Assembly: GCF_020497125.1 (NCBI RefSeq)
Contig: NC_059084.1
Span: forward strand, 33,696,203 to 33,760,202
Length of the DNA: 64,000 nucleotides
Direction of reading: 5' to 3'
Origin: Mauremys mutica
Lineage: Eukaryota; Chordata; Testudines; Geoemydidae
Part shown: in pieces, positions 31,964 through 43,011 of the stretch
Layout of the letters: every line of letters begins with the position of its first letter
Position numbering within the stretch: the stretch's first letter is position 1
Program-made: the position numbers and the translations under genes
The notes under the pieces: generated by a model
The model's input: only the letters and a program-made list of their open reading frames with translations
What the model was told of the DNA's origin: nothing
Database searches by the model: none

Positions 31964-34773
31964 GCTACTTCTCTCTCTCTCTCTCTCTCCCCATTAATGA
32001 TCCTTAAAGAGAGAGGGTGGGTGAGGTCATATCTTTTCCCAGACTGATTTACTAATATTTATTAACTGCTCAGTAAGGCCCTGATCCTGCACAGAGTGAT
32101 GCAGAAGGTTAATTTTACACCCCGGGTATAATTCTGTTCCATCTGAGACATCGCCTCTGACAGCTAAGATAAAAGTTCTACTGAATTCAAGGATGGGCTC
32201 CTTTGATTTGAGTGGGATTTGGCCAGTGAACGCCTTGAGCTTTGTTTAAACGTACAGCTCAACTGGATTAAATTTCCATCGACAGACATTGGTAAAGGTC
32301 AATATCAGCTGGTACATCCAAACAACAACAGAAACTATCGGGAAGAGTGGGCGTTAGTGCGGCCTCACCTTGCGCCTGCACCTCCAGGGATGGTGTCACC
32401 GGCTCTGCGGCTGTGCAGGGAGCCCTCTGCACCCAGCTGTCACAGGAGTTAATGAGCGGGGCTGGGACAGCAGAGCTGCAGAGGGCTCTTTGCATGGTCG
32501 CATGGCTGGCGACACCCATCCCTGCAGGCGCAAGGTGTGGGGAAGGCTGCGGCCATGGTGGGCCTGGGCTGTGAGGAGGAGGAGGGTGAGTCCCTGGCTG
32601 TGGGGGAGGCCACCCTGCTGCCGAATGGTTTCTGCCCACCTACGGTGCAGCTCAACTATGAGGTGGCCACTCCAGTGGCCGGGGACTCGCCGCCATCCTC
32701 TTTCTGCTCTCAGCCCTGGCCATGGATCTTTGTTCCACTGGGCCAGAGCAGCCGCCTTCACTGCTACTTACACCCTGGATCCCTCGGCCGGTCGAGAGCC
32801 CCCCACCCCGACTCCACTGGCAGCGCTGCCCTTGCCCTGACCTGCACCTTAACCACCACTGAGATTCCTGTGACTGTAAAAATTAATAGTTAAAATTGGG
32901 CGGGGGGGAAATCATAAAGAAAAAATAATCCCAATATTAACCCTCTTAGGGGAGAAACAAAACCGATTTGTGACAAGTCTACTTATAGCCAGTGTCCGAA
33001 CAGCAGTTCTGCTCCCCCCTGGGTAGTTCACTCAGTGCCCCATGATGGGGAAGCTGCCATGGAAGGGGTCAGGATGGGAGGTTAGAGAGGAACGAAGGCT
33101 GCTCCTATGTATGAAGTGCCTGCCTTGGACTCGGGAGATGTTGGTTTGTTTCCCTGCTTCTTCAGCTCTTTGTGTGACTTTCAGGGCAGATTTCCAAAGG
33201 CTGCTAGGTATCAAACAATGCCCACTGGTGCCTGAGTAGGGGCCGTACCTAACGCCCATCGATTTCCAATCCCACTGGGGGGTCTGGGTCTTGAGGCGCC
33301 AATAAACCTCCATAAATCCACCCCTCTGTGCACCAGGTCCCATCTGTAAAGCAGGGGTAATAGCACAATATAGGGGTGCTGGGAGGATAGACTTATTCAA
33401 GATAGTGAGGTGCCCAGATACTAGGGTGATGGAGGCCAGGTAAGGACCTATGATAGATGTGACCTGACAGATCTTTCCTTTTTCCAAATTCAGTCATTTT
33501 GCTTTGGGTTGGGAGCTTGAGAGAGATCAGTGCCCAGTTCCCCAAAGATTCCTGTGGGGTTAGTAACCTAGGAAACCTACATTGCTTCAAACTCCTCAAG
33601 ATTCAAGGAGCAGGGAGGAAAAGGGTGATTTACCTCTAAGCCGGATCTGTGAGCAGCTGGAGTCTCTGTTGTCACCTTCTTACACAACATTTCAGGGACC
33701 AGGATCCAGGTTGTTCAGTCCATTTTCTCTCCTCACTGCATTCACCTACTTCCACGTGCCCAGTAACTAGAACAACAACCTAGAAAAGCTACCGAGGCTG
33801 GTAACGTGACCCCGTGCCTCATACCCTCTGTCAAATGGGGAACATCTTGTCTAACTCATTATATATCCTTCTGCGGGGAGAGGTGGTCTCCCGAGGCCCG
33901 TCTGCTGTGGGGAAAGCAACAGGCAAGGGCAAGTTGGTATTTACTGACATTCTCTAAAACTAAACCAGCGTCAATTTTCTAATCTCAAAGGGTGAGTCCT
34001 GGAGAGGGAAGAAACTTCTAATCCTGAAACAAATCTCTCTATTGCATGAACTCTATGGTAATTGTCAAGAAATAATGCACTAATTCTTGATTTTACCGCT
34101 GCCTCAGTGATTTAGACACTGAGTTCCCATCCAATTCCCTTAGAAAGATTTGAAAATATCAGCAGGTAGCTGATCTTACATTTTCTCCAATTAACCCCTC
34201 TGTTGTCCTTTGTAGCAAGTGCACATGTACCCAGTCACCATCCAATGAGCTCACTCAATTAGTTCAGGTAAAGTACTTAAAAGAGTCTAGGTGATTTAGA
34301 AGCCTAAGTCCCATTTTCAAAGTTTCTCACTTACTGAGGCTTAGCAACCTAAGTCTAACTGAAAGGCAATGGGGCTTAGCCTACTATGTCACTTTTGAAG
34401 TTTGCTGAAGTGTTTTTGAAAATGTTACCTTTAGCTCAATGCCGCCTGGCCAGTCTTTTCTGAAATGAGGAAGTGCAGCCTGCTGCTCAGATAAAAGGCA
34501 GGTGCAACAGGGTGCTTTACATATTTAGGCTGGGAACTTCAAAGGGGGTTAATGTACCAAATAAAGACCCAACTCCCATGACATTGCTATGAGAATTTGG
34601 CAACTAACTCTCTGAGGCTTCTTGCAATGGCCCATACCACGAAAGCATGGAAGACAGAGACCTGAGATTATAAAGTACAAATAATTTCTTCCCATTCCCA
34701 GAAAAGTTTTAGGCTCACATGCACCTTCAGTGCCACAGCACATAATACAAATTATGTAATCTTGTTGCAGAAC
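30846..34773. other. Intergenic block of unit 3, no gene
   Basis: Paralogous to 14271-18150. It includes an AT-rich part (31620-31780), a CT microsatellite and the GC-rich segment 32340-32880. No frame is preserved against the unit 2 copy. Confidence 0.55.
31925..31990. repeat. (CT)n microsatellite, interrupted
   Basis: About 32 bp of CT repeats, a GTCTGCTACTT interruption, then more CT. The paralogous site in unit 2 (about 15350-15375) is shorter. Confidence 0.9.
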
Positions 34774-34854
34774 CAGGGTGGGATTAAGTCTTCTGTGGGC
34801 CTGGGGCTATTAGATTTTGCGGGGCCCCTGTATACAAGTATTTTTCCTAATTTG

Positions 34855-36448
34855 CTTCTTGGAGCAGCTGATCCTGGAACCCACCAGAGGAGAGGCAATT
34901 CTTGATTTAGTCCTAAGTGGAGCATAGGATCTGGTCCAAGAGGTGAATATAGCTGGACCGCTTGGTAATAGTGACCATAATATAATTAAATTTAATATCC
35001 CTGTGGCAGGAAAAACACCACAGTGGCCCAACACTGTAGCATTTAATTTCAGAAAGGGGAACTACACAAAAAGGAGAAGGTTAGTTAAACAGGAATTAAA
35101 GGGCAGGGAGCCAAAAGTGAAATTGCTGCAAGCTGCATGAAAACTTTTCAAAGACACCATAATAAAGGCTCAACTCAAATGTATACCCCAAATTAAAGAA
35201 CATAGTAAGAGAATCAAAAAAGAGCCACCGTGGCTAAACAACAAAGTGAAAGAAGCAGTGAGAGGCAAAAAGGCATCCTTTAAAAAGTGGAAGTTAAATG
35301 CTTGTGAGGAAAATAGAAAGGAGCCTAAACACTGACAAATGAAGTGCAAATATACACTTAGGAAGGCCAAAAATAATTTGAGGAACAGTTAGCCAAAGAC
35401 CCAAAAAGTAATAGCAAAAATTGTTTAAAGTACATCAGAAGGAGGAAGCCTGCTAAACAACCAGTTGGGCCACTGGACGATCGAGGTGCTAAAGGAACAC
35501 TCAAGGACGATAAGGCCATTGTGGAGAAACTAAATGAATTCTTTGCATCGGTCTTCATGGCTGAGGATGTGAGGGATATTCCTAAACTTAAGCCATTCTT
35601 TTTAGGTGACAGATCTGAGGAACTGTCCCAGATTGAGGTATCATTAGAGGAGGTTTGGAACAAATTGATAAATTAAATAGCAATAAGTCACCAGGACCAG
35701 ATGGTAGTTACCCAAGAGTTCTGAAGGAACTCCAATGTGAAATTGAGAACGACTAACTGTAGTCAGTAACCTGTCATTTAAATCAGCTTCTGTATCAGAT
35801 GACTGGAGGATAACTAATGTGATGCCAATTTTTAAAAAGGGCTCCATAGTTGATCCCTGCAACTACAGGCCTGTAAGCCTGACTTCAGTACTGGGCAAAC
35901 TAGTTGAAACTATAATAAAGAATTATATTGTCAGACACATAGATGAACATAATTTGTTGAGGAAGAGTCAACATGGTTTTTGTAAAGGGAAATCATGCCT
36001 CACCAATCTACTTGAATTCTTTGAAGGGTTCAACAAGCATGTGGACAAGGGAGATCCAGTGGATATAATATACTTAGATTTTCAGAAAGTCTTTGACAAG
36101 GTCCCTCACCAAAGGCTCTTACACAAAGTAAGCTGCCACGGGATAAGAGGGAAGGTGCTCTCATGAACTCCTTGCCAGATGATGTTGTGAATGCCAAGAC
36201 CATAACAGGGTTCAAAAAAGAACTAGATAAATTCATGGAGGATACGTCCATCAGTGCCTATCAGCCATGATGAGCAGGAATGGTGACCCTAGCCTCTGTT
36301 TGCCACAAGCTGGGAATGAGCGACAGGGGATGGATCACTTGATGATCACCTGTTCTGTTCACCTGGCACTGGCCACTGTTGGAAGACTGAATACTGGGCT
36401 AGATGGACCCTTGTTCTGATCCAGTAGGGCCATTCTTATGTTCTTAAT
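34855..36448 (+). mobile_element. CR1-type LINE with internal deletions
   Basis: The plus strand encodes an endonuclease end (LGNSDHNIIKFNIPVAG, FRKGNYTKRRRLVKQ), a linker, then the RT core (VMPIFKKGSIVDPCNYRPVS, LTSVLGKLVETII, QHGFCKGKSCLTNLL, DIIYLDFQKVFDKVPH). The catalytic YADD region is deleted. Sequence jumps near 36160 to a 3' UTR ending GGCCATTCTTATGTTCTTA. Several stops are present. The 3' end differs from the ATTCTATGATTCTATG type, so it is a different CR1 subfamily from the copy at 57-603. Confidence 0.88.
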
Positions 36449-36629
36449 TTAAAAGAAAAGGATCACATTTATGGCATCGAGGCTATTAACACTACACTAA
36501 ACTTGACTTTTAATTAACATAAAGCTGTTCTGTGGTTACATTTCTGTCTTAAAACATGTAGAATATGGTTAAGTTAATTCAAAATAGCCTATTTCTTGCC
36601 TTGGAACCACTGTTATATTAGTTTCTTTC

Positions 36630-37090
36630 TGGGGGGGAGTTTGGGTGTCGGAGGGGGCTCCAGGCTGGGGGAGAGTGTTGGGGTGTAGGAGAGGGTGAAG
36701 GGTGCAGGCTCTGGGAGGGAGTTTGATGCAGAAGGGGATTCTGATCTGGGGCAGGGCGTTGGGGTGCAGGAGGAGGTGCGGGGTACGTTAGGGAGTTTGG
36801 GTACAGGAGGGGATTCTGACCTGGGGCAGTTCCCAGCCAATGGGACCTGCGGGAACGGTGCTGGGGGAGGGAGCAGCGCATGGGGCTTCATCTTGCGCTC
36901 CCTGCCAGGGGCTGCAGGGATGTGCCAGCAGCCGGCCACTTCCGGGAGCAATGTGATGCCATGGCATGCAGGCAGCCTGCCTGAGCCCTGCTGTGCCGCT
37001 GCACTTTTAGTGGCCCAGAGATCATGATCGACTGGCAGAGGCTGCAGGATCAACCAGTCAATCGCAATCAATGGGTTGGTGACCACTGAA
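36630..37090. mobile_element. GC-rich interspersed repeat inside the hAT element
   Basis: Starts with G-rich GGGGGGAGTTTGGGTGTC words that recur (GAGTTTGGGTACAGGAGGGG). It ends in GATCGACTGGCAGAGGCTGC...GGTTGGTGACCACTG, which looks like a hAT-type terminus. Open frames on both strands are compositional. Family uncertain. Confidence 0.4.
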
Positions 37091-37191
37091 TTGTATATAA
37101 TTATGGATTTATTTTTGTGGGGTCCCCCTTAGCTCGAGGCGCGGGGCTGCCTCCCCTAAAGTCCCTGCATTAACCCAGCCTTGTCCAGAAC

Positions 37192-37712
37192 TGTAGGTCT
37201 GAAATTGGTCCTTTAGAGTTTGAGAACCAAAGAATAGCACTGAGTCCATCCCGTAAAGGAGAGTGTTCTACATTCACACTATCCAGTTCGTGGACCAGTC
37301 TGGGTACAGTCAATACAATCATGTCAGGTGTGTGTCTTGCAATATATTCTACAACTTGACTCCAACACTGTCCTTTTTCAGCCTGAAGCTTTTGACCTAT
37401 TGTCACTTCTTCCCCTGAAGAGAAGGTTTCTTCCAGAGTTTACAGAAGGATACAAATATCCACTTATTTCTGAATACAAAACTAACTAGGAGATAATTAT
37501 AACTCCCAGTCCTCTCCTACCATAATTTGCCCCCATCCATGCAGCAAGGTCTTAATCCAATTTATCCCCAGTGTGAATAATTTTGTGTCTAAACATTGTT
37601 GTTCATAATGTCCAGACATTGAATATTTGTGTTTAGCATAATTGTATTTTTGCAAAAGGGGTTTCTTCCTTTCTTTGTTTTTTTAAATTGATCTCTGGCA
37701 AAAACCTTGCTG
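37192..37712. other. Intergenic, continues unit 3
   Basis: Aligns with 18170-18460 (up to about 37465) and with 10180-10440 in unit 1. No gene. Confidence 0.5.
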
Positions 37713-38178
37713 TCAGGCCTGGGATGAGGGTATCATAGGCTGGGGGAGGCTAAACCTCCCCAAACAGCCCAGCATGGCCCTACCCACACTCCTCCCCAAG
37801 ACCCCCTCCTGCTTGCAACTTTCCCTTGGCTCCCTGAGCCCTGGAAGGCTGCGCCTCTTCCGGGAAGTGTACCAGGGTTGGGCTAGGTCTAGAGCCTGCT
37901 TCCGGGACTCGAGGCAGCTGGGGCTACCTAGTGCTGGGGCCCCCGGGCAGTGGGGCCACGCCACCCTGTGTTTGGGAGGGCTTAGGGCACTGGAGCGGGG
38001 CAGGCCTGGCTGGGGCGGTGGGGCCAGCAGATGCAGGGAGAAGAGAAGGGCTCAGGGCTCCAGCAGGGTAGTGGGGAAGAAGTGGTGGAGGAAGGGGCAG
38101 AGGTGGTCAGTTCCTCAGGCAGATGGGACAAGGCTGAGGGCTTGGCTCCCCCAAGGAGTGTCTCACGCATCACCCATG
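37713..38178. mobile_element. GC-rich insertion present only in unit 3
   Basis: Unit 1 is continuous across this point (10432-10460), whereas unit 3 has about 465 bp of G+C-rich sequence. It is flanked by TGCTGTCA and TGCCGACA, a possible imperfect 8-bp duplication. No coding signal survives. Class uncertain, possibly a non-autonomous hAT. Confidence 0.4.
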
Positions 38179-38729
38179 CCGACAGGGGTGAAATCCCATT
38201 GCTTAACTCTTCAAGGGAAACACGTCTAATCTGCACGTTGGCTGGAATACAAGGCGAGAGCTGAATCTTCCGACACTGCAGCTTAATTTTTATATTCCAA
38301 GTTGATTGACTCTTCATCACTTTAAGAAATATTAATCGTGTGATTTCAGTTAAAAATAATTATTTTATTTGGTCATTCACTGTGATCAGCTGCCATGTAG
38401 AGATCATTAGGAAGGTTACATAAAACACTGGCCAGATTAACCTTTGCTTCCCCCGATGCCCAATGCACAGTATAGCTGCCCCTTTCCCAGCCTTCCTCCT
38501 CTGCTATCCCTAGTGCTCCCATGATATAGTCGAGCTGCCCCTTTCCCATTCCTCCCCATTTGCTCCCCCAATGCCCCTTTGCCCCAGATACATTATGCAT
38601 GTGCACCTGGCACTGTACAAAAACAGGATGTACAACAGTTCACTGTTGGAAACAAACCAGCCAACCCTGAACACCATTCTGCGATGTATTAGCAGGAGTG
38701 TTGTAAGCAATATAGAGATCAAATTCTTT

Positions 38730-39156
38730 CACTCGATACCATGCTGATAAGGCCGCAGCTGAAGTATTGTGTCCTGTTCAGGAAAGATGGGGACAAATTA
38801 GAAAAGGTCCAGAGAAGAGCAACAAAAATGATTAATGGTCCAGAAAACATGATCTATGAGGGAAGATTGAAAAAAATGGGTTTGTTTAATCTGGAGAAGA
38901 GAAGACTGAGAGGGGAAATGATAAGAGTTTTCAAGTACATAAAAGGTTGCTACAAAAGCAGGGAGAAAAGTTATTCCCCTTAACCTCTTAGGACAGGACA
39001 AAATGCAATGGGCTTACAGTGCAGCAAGGGTTCTGTAGATTGGACATTAGGAAAAAAATTCTGGGACCTCCACCACTGAAAGTTTTTCCTCTGTGAGGAA
39101 TGGTCTGGTAATGACATAGTCCTGCCTTGAGTTCAGAGGGACTGGACTAGATCATA
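38730..39156 (+). mobile_element. CR1 LINE fragment, ORF2 C-terminus
   Basis: The plus strand reads [30 protein letters not shown] and GLFNLEKRRLRGEMIRVFKY. Frame breaks follow, then GQNAMGLQCSKG-like residues and a partial 3' UTR. It is paralogous to 20981-21240. Confidence 0.88.
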
Positions 39157-39779
39157 TAATCACAGAACATTAGGGTTGGAAGATACCTCAGGAGGTCATC
39201 TAATCCAGCCTCTGCTCAAAGCAGGGCCAACACTGACAAAATTGTTCCAGCCAGTGCTTTGTCAAGCCGGGCTTAAAAACCCTCTAAGGATGGAGATTGC
39301 ACCACCTCCCTAGGTAACCCATTCCAGTACTTCATTAGGAAATAGTATTTCCTAATATCCAACATAGACCTTCCTCACTGCAACTTGAGACCATTGCTTC
39401 TTGTTCTGTCATCCGCCACCTCTGAGAACAGCCTAGCTCCATCCTCTTTGGAACCCCTCTTCAGGTAGCTATCAAATCCCCGCTCACTCTTCTCTTCCGC
39501 AGACCAAACAAGCCTAGTTACCTCAGCTTCTCCTCGCAAGTCCTGTGCTCCAGCCTCCTAATCATTTTCATTGCCTTGCACTGGACTGTCTCCAATGTGT
39601 CCACATTCTTTCTGTAGTGGATGCAAAACTGGACACAATACTCTATATGTGGCCTCACCAGTGTTGAATAGAGGGGAATAATCACTTCCCTCGATCAGCT
39701 GGCAATGCTCCTATTAATACAGCCCAATATGCTGTTAGTCTTCTTGACAACAAGGACACACTGCTGATTTATATCCAGT
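39157..39779 (-). mobile_element. CR1 LINE 3' end, opposite orientation
   Basis: Reads ATAATCACAGAACATTAGGGTTGGAAG and continues as the antisense of the CR1 3' region (TCATCTAATCCAGCC, GTCAAGCCGGGCTTAAAAACC, GTACTTCATTAGG) through sense-equivalent RT C-terminal codons. It lies head to head with the plus-strand CR1 at 38730-39156 and is absent from unit 2. Confidence 0.9.
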
Positions 39780-41375
39780 TTCTATGGATTATCTGAGTTT
39801 GTTTCAAAGCCAGGAACGTACGGATGTATTTTCACTGGGACTCACATGAGGTCTCCACACAGATTTTGCGCTAGGATAACTATTCTGGTTAGTGGTGTGA
39901 ATGTGTTATGGAAATAGTTATACCGCTACACCCTCTCATGAGGACACAGTTTACCAGTTGATCACTTATTTCCCTTCCCATGTGGGAAGGAACTATCCTG
40001 CCAGAAGCATCATCAAATCAATATCATTGCAACTACTTGGTGTAGACGAGTGGACTCCTCATGTTGCCCCCCTGGAGGACTCAGGGAAGCCAAGAACACA
40101 GCCCCTCATCTCAGTTTCCCTTCTTCATTCGCCGTATAATGGCAGAATTTTGCTGGTCTCAGGGTTTTCCCTGCACTCTCTCACTCTCTGAAGTCTCACT
40201 CCAGCCTCCTGAGTTTGCCTTTTTCCCTAGCCCCCTTCTGCTCTTTATTGGAAATGGCCTGATTCCCCTCAGGTGCGGACCCTTCTCTAACCAGGGCTGG
40301 CTTGGCCTTGGCTCTCCAGCCCCAGGGCACACAGCCCTGTCACAGGCAGAGATGGGCAGATATAGGTAACATGGTGCACCTTCTACGGGTAGACAAACCT
40401 TGCACTTTTATTCCCCACATCAGACAAGAAGGGGACAGATAACGAGAGTTCTGACAGCAGAGATGACAGAAAGAGAAGACTTAGTTTATTGCACAGTGCT
40501 TTTGGTGTAAGACCCACAACAATTAGGGGCTCCTAGAAAAGGTAAAACATGAGAAGCAAATTGGTTTGGCTGTAAAAGTACAGTCTGGGTTTTCTGATAA
40601 GAGGCCAATGTTAGGCAGTAAGATCCTATGGAAAATGAACAGAGGTTGGGCACCTAACACCCTTCGGTCTCAATGTCAATTACAACTGGACATGGTGGAG
40701 CAGACAGAGCACTGGACTGGGACTCTGGAGAGTTGGTTTCCTGCCGTGAGCCTGCTGAGTGACTCTGGGCAGGTAATGTCACCTCGTGCTGCCTGAGTTT
40801 CCCCAGCTATAAAATGAGGACAAGGGTGTGGAGCTAGGCCTAGAATCACAAAGCTCCCAATTTAGGCACCCGAATCCCAGAATCTGGCCCCCGGCATTCA
40901 CAAACCCAGCTCAGCTGCTGGCAAACCCTGCAGGCACCCAAGTGTTTGCAGCAAACGGGCTGTAGGTGACCATGGACGTGTCCTCTGCAGCCCCACACCA
41001 GGTATCCAGAGGCTGAGGCTCTGGAGTGATGTACAAATATGTGCAAGGTGGGCGATCCCCTACCTGACTCACCTGCAGGGCCCCATCCCGGAGGCCAGGT
41101 GCTCAGATGCATTGGAGAATCCCACTGGGCCCCCAATTATCTGGAAACAACTGGCCTAAAATCATTGCAGAAAAATGGGCAAATACGAGGCCTGTGCTGG
41201 TATCCTGTGTTCTGGGGTTTCCTTTGGCTTATCTCTTCCTTTGAAGGGAGCCTGTGGATGACATACACTCTGAGAAACAAAAGTTAATTATTTAATTTTC
41301 TAATGTTGGAGTTCCATGCTGACATTGTAACCCTATATAATTAGAATGCAGGCATGTTATATTTTTTAGGGTGTG
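39780..41375. other. Right end of unit 3, intergenic
   Basis: Aligns with 21255-22889 and 11460-12826. No gene supported. Confidence 0.55.
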
Positions 41376-41750
41376 TGTGTATCTGGTAGTGTCTCACCCT
41401 ACCTGGAATAGATGCCCAGTGTTCCAGCTGAGTTCATTTTGCCTGCACTCTCTCGCTGAGCACAATCTCCCCTCATTCTCTGAACTTTGAGTAGCCACAA
41501 GTTCAAGTCTCCCACCAGCCCAGTTGGACCCACCTGTGGCATCTTATATAGGTCCTAAAAAGACAGGGGTCACAGGTTTTAAGGGGTCTTTCCATCTCCA
41601 CTTTATCCCAGTTGTGAATCTGTAAGAGCAGGACTCGAAGACCAATGAAGCTCAGGGAAACACGACCTGGGACTACAGCAGGCTTCGCATCAGGACCTAA
41701 GCAGACCATGTTATATCTACTTTTTTTTTTAACCCAAGGAAATTGACCAG
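41376..41750. repeat. Left end of tandem OR unit 4
   Basis: Paralogous to 12827-13287 (GGCATCTTATATAGGTCCTA version). Short GT run only, no hAT insertion. Non-coding. Confidence 0.75.
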
Positions 41751-42699
41751 TTAGCATGGTCCAAACATGAATTTCCTGCAAGCTTTCCTCAGGGCCTCCT
41801 GGACTTCTTTTTTTCTCAGGCTGTAGATGAGGGGATTGACCAGCGGAGTCAGGACTGTGTAGACGACAGAGAGAACTTTCTTGAAGTCGCTCAGGACGTC
41901 GGTGGTAGGGAACATATAGACAATCAGCAGAATTGCATAATAAATGCTCACCACAATGAGGTGGGAGGAGCAGGTGGAAAAGGCCTTTTGCCTCCTGGTG
42001 GTGGACGAGATTCTCAGGATGGTGATGATGATGCAGATGTAGGACATCAAGGTAAGGAGGAATGGGGCCAGTGAGAAAAGGAAGCTCACTGTGAAAGCCA
42101 ACGTTTCCATCAGGAGAGGGTTGTTGCAGGAGAGTTTTACAAGGGGGATGAAATCACAAAAAAATGGTCAATACCATTGGGGCCACAGAATGTTAACTGT
42201 GATATAAACAATGTTGTTATGCTACTAAGAAGGGAGCCACCTATCCAAGAGCTACCTGCAAGCTGTAGGCAAGACCTGTCACTCATACGGGCTGCATAGT
42301 GCAGTGGATTGCATATCGCTAAATACTGATCATAAGACATCATCGACAGGAGAAGACATTCAGTAGCAAGCATAGAAGCAAAGAAATAATATTGTGTAAT
42401 ACACCCATTAAATGAAATAGTCCTGTCCCTAGTCAGGAGACCAGACAGAACCCTGGGCAGGATGGTGGAGCTGTAGCAGGTCTCCAAGCAGGACAAGTTC
42501 CCCAGGAAGAAGTACATGGGGGTGTGAAGGTGCTGATCAGTCACAACTAGCACCATGATGAGGAAGTTCCCGGCCACGGTCGCAATGTAGATCACTAGGA
42601 ACAGCAGGAAGAGAAGGAGCTGCAGTTCAGGGAGATCCCCGAATCCCAGGAGGATGAATTCTGTGTTAGACGTTTGATTGCCTTTTCTGGATTTGCCAT
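41751..42699 (-). pseudogene. OR4: olfactory receptor pseudogene with several lesions
   Basis: Same subfamily as OR2. The ancestral ATG at 42699 is out of frame because one base is missing about seven codons in (GNQTSNTEF follows in another frame). The splice acceptor AG seen in the paralogues reads AC here. The DRY motif is DQY (MSYDQYLAIC). The A run at 42158-42164 has 7 bases, giving the same HFFVISSPL frameshift as OR3. The C-terminal half continues in the other frame with METLAFTVSFLFSLAPF, KAFSTCSSHLIVV, PLVNPLIYSLRKK and CRKFMFGPC. It is clearly older or less constrained than OR3. Confidence 0.9.
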
Positions 42700-43011
42700 T
42701 GGGTTTGTGTATGAGAAAGAAATTAACTGCAACATAAATGAAAAGCAATGTTCACTCAATAAATCATCAGCACTGTTTTCATTGTCCCCCTCTGCTGGCT
42801 ACTTGAACGATGGGTAAGTGGAGAATGGAGGCAGGGGAGGGGAAATGCCATCTCGTGATCCCTGGGGCAGGTTTCATATCTGAGCATCCTGCAGGTTCAA
42901 CAAAACTTTAATCTCTCGAAACTCATGTAGTTACTTGACCGGTGGCACCAACCACTCTCACACTATGGTGATGGGGCTTAGCTACAACCGTACAAAAACA
43001 TATTGCTTGAA
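42700..43011. other. OR4 5' flank
   Basis: Non-coding; aligns with 14260-14560 and 30830-31110. Confidence 0.5.

Larger units (their letters stand above)
34774..37183. mobile_element. hAT-type element carrying nested insertions
   Basis: Left end CAGGGTGGGATTAAG. The right end, read inverted, is CAAGGCTGGGTTAATG, giving imperfect terminal inverted repeats. Flanks TGCAGAAC (34766-34773) and TCCAGAAC (37184-37191) are an 8-bp duplication with one mismatch. Unit 2 retains the unoccupied target TCCAGAAC near 18168. A CR1 (34855-36448) and a GC-rich repeat (about 36630-37090) lie inside, and no transposase is recognisable. Confidence 0.8.

Noticed and set aside
37774..38229. 151-codon plus-strand frame
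   Set aside because: Mostly within a GC-rich insertion specific to unit 3, with no similarity to a known family that I recognise.
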